Below the pieces are notes generated by a model. That model searched no databases. It was given only the letters and a program-made list of their open reading frames with translations, and was not told the origin of the DNA. The translations under genes and the position numbers were made by a program. A stretch of 8,641 nt of DNA from Planctomycetaceae bacterium (GTDB lineage: Bacteria; Planctomycetota; Planctomycetia; Planctomycetales; Planctomycetaceae): the NCBI GenBank assembly GCA_003503535.1, contig DOCI01000265.1, positions 6,198 to 14,838 of the forward strand, in the 5' to 3' direction. Positions 6,546-8,641 of the stretch are shown piece after piece. Numbering within the stretch: the first letter of the stretch is position 1; each line of letters begins with the position of its first letter.

Positions 6546-6654
6546 AGATTTAAATGAGAGCGTTCTAATTAAGAGAAATCAAAAAATTCTTTTACGACGT
6601 ATTTCTGCAATCGTGATATTGCATTTTGCATGTTGTTCTGTCGTATCATAGTGG

Positions 6655-6680
6655 TTCTGATTTTCAGAAGCATTTCTGAT
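6655..6680. promoter_or_regulatory. TTCTGA/TCAGAA half-site cluster in the divergent gap
   Basis: TTCTGA, TTT, TCAGAA (6655-6669) is a perfect 6-bp palindrome with 3 central bases, and TTCTGAT recurs at 6674-6680. The cluster lies about 40-60 bases before the PhoX-family start, where an operator or promoter would be expected. I find no convincing PHO box and no well-spaced -35/-10 pair in the 172-base gap 6546-6717. The call rests on repetition and position only. Confidence 0.2.
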
Positions 6681-6717
6681 AAAGAGCATTCAGACTTTTT
6701 AGTTAAAAGAGAAACTT

Positions 6718-8103
6718 ATGTCCCAAAGCAGCCGTCGCCAATTTATAAAACACTCACTGGCTTCAGCCAGCAGTTTTTCTCTCGCTCCGATGTTTACCAA
6801 TTTTGGCTTTGCCGCTCAAAAAAATCAGGCTCGTATCGATAGCTCCTTACACCCTGTTACGGATGATTTTACAGGTTTGCCACTGCTCAAACTACCGGAA
6901 GGATTTACATATCGTTCATTCGGATGGACTGGCGAGAAGATGTCCGACGGCATTAAAACCCCCGGCGCTCATGATGGTATGGCTGTTGTGAAGGAAGATG
7001 AGTCGACAATCACACTGATTCGCAATCATGAACTCAGCAACAGCGGAAAAGCATTCGGTAACCCTGAATATGCCTATGATACTCAGGGACCTGCAGGATG
7101 TACGACGCTTATTGTTGATCGCAAGTCCGGCGAATTACTCAAAAGTCACGTCAGTTTATCGGGAACTTCCCGTAATTGTGCAGGTGGCCCAACCCCGTGG
7201 GGAACCTGGCTCACGTGCGAAGAAACCATCTCGACACCAGAGGATCTTTTCGTTGCTCCACGGATCAATACATTTCAACAAACCCACGGCTGGGTTTTCG
7301 AAGCCAATCCAGAACAAAATTCCCGCCCCGAACCGATCAAAGATATGGGTTGCTTCTGGCATGAAGCAGTAGCCGTCGATGCGAAGACGGGAATCGTTTA
7401 TCTGACCGAAGATCGAAAAACTGGCGGGTTTTATCGATACCTTCCTTCAACATCAGGAAAATTGGCTGAGGGGGGAGAACTGCAAATGCTCTCCCTGACT
7501 GCTCATCCTGACTTCGATGCCAATCAGGTTGATGGACAAAAATTTGATACGTCGTGGGTCACAATCGATAAGCCTCATCAGGGACATTCTCCCGGAACAA
7601 GAGACACTCTGGGAGTCTTTAAGCAGGGAACCGTCCAGAAAGCGGCGACATTTGATCGAGTCGAAGGTTGCTTCATTCATGAACGAGCCGTTTATTTCAG
7701 CTGTACAGAAGGTGGACGCAAAGGTTGCGGCCAAATCTGGCGATATTTGCCCGATGAAGAACAACTCGAATTGGTTTATGAGTCGATTGATCCCCAAATT
7801 TTAAATATGCCCGATAATATTGCAGTCCATCCGAATGGAGCTGTAGCAATTTGCGAGGACAGTAATGCAAAACTCCAGAGGATGCATTTCTTAACCAGGC
7901 AGGGCCAGCTGAAGCGATTTGCGGATAATAATATGATTCTCAACGGCGAGCACATGGGCCTGAAGAAAGATTATCGGAAACAGGAGTGGGCCGGAGCGAC
8001 CTTCAGTGCAGATGGCCAAATCATGTTCGTAAACATTCAAACTCCCGGCGTGACTTTTGCAATTCGAGGGCCGTGGCAGGACTGGTTGAATAGTGTCTCT
8101 TGA
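6718..8103 (+). CDS. Tat-exported PhoX/DUF839-family protein, putative phosphatase
   Basis: 461 residues. The N-terminus SSRRQFIK followed by a hydrophobic stretch to about residue 33 is a twin-arginine signal, so the folded protein is exported with its cofactor. The body matches the PhoX/DUF839 beta-propeller family: RNHE (102-105), GTSRNCAGGPTPWGTWLTCEE (149-169) with Cys154 at the position of the iron-ligand cysteine known in PhoX, GCFWHEAVAVDAKTGIVYLTED (211-232), YRYLP (239-243), and MPDNIAVHPNGAVAICEDS near 364-382. PhoX enzymes are calcium- and iron-dependent alkaline phosphatases that release phosphate from esters. This protein is shorter than the characterised PhoX enzymes as I recall them, and many short relatives are untested, so phosphatase activity is inferred. 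The ATG at 6718 follows AAGAGAAAC, a weak ribosome site. It is monocistronic in view and divergent from queG. Confidence 0.9.
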   Translation: MSQSSRRQFIKHSLASASSFSLAPMFTNFGFAAQKNQARIDSSLHPVTDDFTGLPLLKLPEGFTYRSFGWTGEKMSDGIKTPGAHDGMAVVKEDESTITLIRNHELSNSGKAFGNPEYAYDTQGPAGCTTLIVDRKSGELLKSHVSLSGTSRNCAGGPTPWGTWLTCEETISTPEDLFVAPRINTFQQTHGWVFEANPEQNSRPEPIKDMGCFWHEAVAVDAKTGIVYLTEDRKTGGFYRYLPSTSGKLAEGGELQMLSLTAHPDFDANQVDGQKFDTSWVTIDKPHQGHSPGTRDTLGVFKQGTVQKAATFDRVEGCFIHERAVYFSCTEGGRKGCGQIWRYLPDEEQLELVYESIDPQILNMPDNIAVHPNGAVAICEDSNAKLQRMHFLTRQGQLKRFADNNMILNGEHMGLKKDYRKQEWAGATFSADGQIMFVNIQTPGVTFAIRGPWQDWLNSVS

Positions 8104-8188
8104 ATCTGCGTCAATTCGGCTCGATTGCTTTCCGGCTGTTCAATAACTACCGTGCATAATGATCTGATGATCGTGAAGATGGTTTGCG

Positions 8189-8220
8189 CACATTTTGAAC
8201 GGAGTTTCTGTTAAAATGTG
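8189..8220. terminator. Hairpin between the PhoX-family gene and the MqnD-like gene
   Basis: CACATTTT (8189-8196) and AAAATGTG (8213-8220) can form an 8-bp stem with a 16-base loop, 86 bases past the PhoX-family stop and about 48 bases before the next start. No T-run follows it. It could be a weak terminator, a leader structure of the downstream gene, or an operator-like palindrome. Confidence 0.25.
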
Positions 8221-8267
8221 TGCCTTAACGTAATAAATAATATTTTGCAGGATTGTGGCAGCAGGCG

Positions 8268-8641
8268 ATGGCAGACGAAGAAAAGATTTTGATCCAGGTG
8301 GGGCACAGCCCCGATCCCGATGATGCATTCATGTTCCATGCGTTGGCAAACGATAAAATCGATACCGGTCGATATCGTTTCACGCACGAATTGCAGGATA
8401 TCGAAACGCTCAATCAGCGAGCGTTCAAGGGTGAACTTGAACTGACAGCGGTCAGTTTGCATGGTTATGCGTATCTGACCGATCAATATGCTCTGTGCGC
8501 CTGCGGGGCCAGCATGGGCGATAAATATGGTCCGATGGTTGTCGCTCGCGAGGAAATGGCGATTGAAGATCTGAAGGGCAAAACAATTGCCATCCCCGGA
8601 AAACTGACCACTGCATTTTTGGCTCTACAATTAATTCTTGG
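8268..8641 (+). CDS. MqnD-like menaquinone biosynthesis enzyme, N-terminal part (cut by right edge)
   Basis: The first 124 codons are visible from the ATG at 8268 and the frame is open to the window end. The sequence [16 protein letters not shown] (about 11-26), [29 protein letters not shown] (42-70), [14 protein letters not shown] (80-93) and [19 protein letters not shown] (101-119) has the pattern of the MqnA/MqnD periplasmic-binding-protein-like family. The closest match by memory is 1,4-dihydroxy-6-naphthoate synthase (MqnD), which converts cyclic dehypoxanthinyl futalosine in the futalosine pathway to menaquinone. The C-terminal half with the catalytic residues is missing, so MqnD versus a related protein cannot be settled. 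An in-frame TTG at 8253 is a possible alternative start; CAGG just before the ATG is a poor ribosome site. Likely cytoplasmic, as no signal peptide is seen. Confidence 0.88.
   Translation, partial: MADEEKILIQVGHSPDPDDAFMFHALANDKIDTGRYRFTHELQDIETLNQRAFKGELELTAVSLHGYAYLTDQYALCACGASMGDKYGPMVVAREEMAIEDLKGKTIAIPGKLTTAFLALQLIL

Noticed and set aside
6625..6662. PHO box before the PhoX-family gene
   Set aside because: CTGTCGT is present once, but no second copy follows at the required 11-base spacing.
8211..8486. Minus-strand frame of 91 codons
   Set aside because: It is antisense to the MqnD-like gene and its upstream hairpin; the plus-strand frame carries the family motifs.
1..8641. CRISPR array, phage or defence island
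   Set aside because: No regularly spaced direct repeats, no Cas, integrase or transposase motifs, and the genes are ordinary metabolic or exported functions.

Overview
The window looks like chromosomal DNA from a planctomycete (Planctomycetota, Planctomycetaceae-like). Four things point that way. Gene density is low, with gaps of about 150-300 bases. Intergenic palindromes have a look I associate with planctomycete genomes: CCGAAGCGTGAGCGAGGG, CAGGCTGGAAGCCTG, ATCCGTGTCCATCCGTGG and the GGGTGGCGGGGGCGCTC pair. There is a lineage-type conserved hypothetical protein with a TGHQ...GIGGAKYDE pattern. Finally, the MqnD-type gene has the [12 protein letters not shown] signature. The phylum assignment is inference from these patterns, not from a search.

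Layout, left to right. Five genes lie on the minus strand: the 5' part of a small two-helix membrane protein (cut by the left edge), a secreted zinc peptidase with PA, M28 and PDZ domains, a conserved protein that I read as a remote relative of the bacillithiol enzyme BshC, a family 2 glycosyltransferase, and QueG (epoxyqueuosine reductase). A 172-base divergent gap follows. Two plus-strand genes come next: a Tat-exported PhoX/DUF839-family protein, and the 5' part of an MqnD-like enzyme of the futalosine menaquinone route, cut by the right edge.

The genes do not form an obvious operon or pathway. All gaps exceed 150 bases, and products range from tRNA modification and quinone synthesis to secreted hydrolases and sugar transfer. 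I see no phage, transposase, CRISPR, tRNA or rRNA, and no clear multi-gene system. Two of the genes (BshC-like and glycosyltransferase) have in-frame upstream TTG codons that give artificial extensions. I prefer the internal ATG starts at 4129 and 5160.

The least ordinary content is (1) the BshC-like protein and (2) the gaps themselves. Nearly every minus-strand gap holds a different inverted-repeat element, including a 245-bp element with 31-bp ends, a decamer-phased palindrome and a branched GC-rich hairpin.
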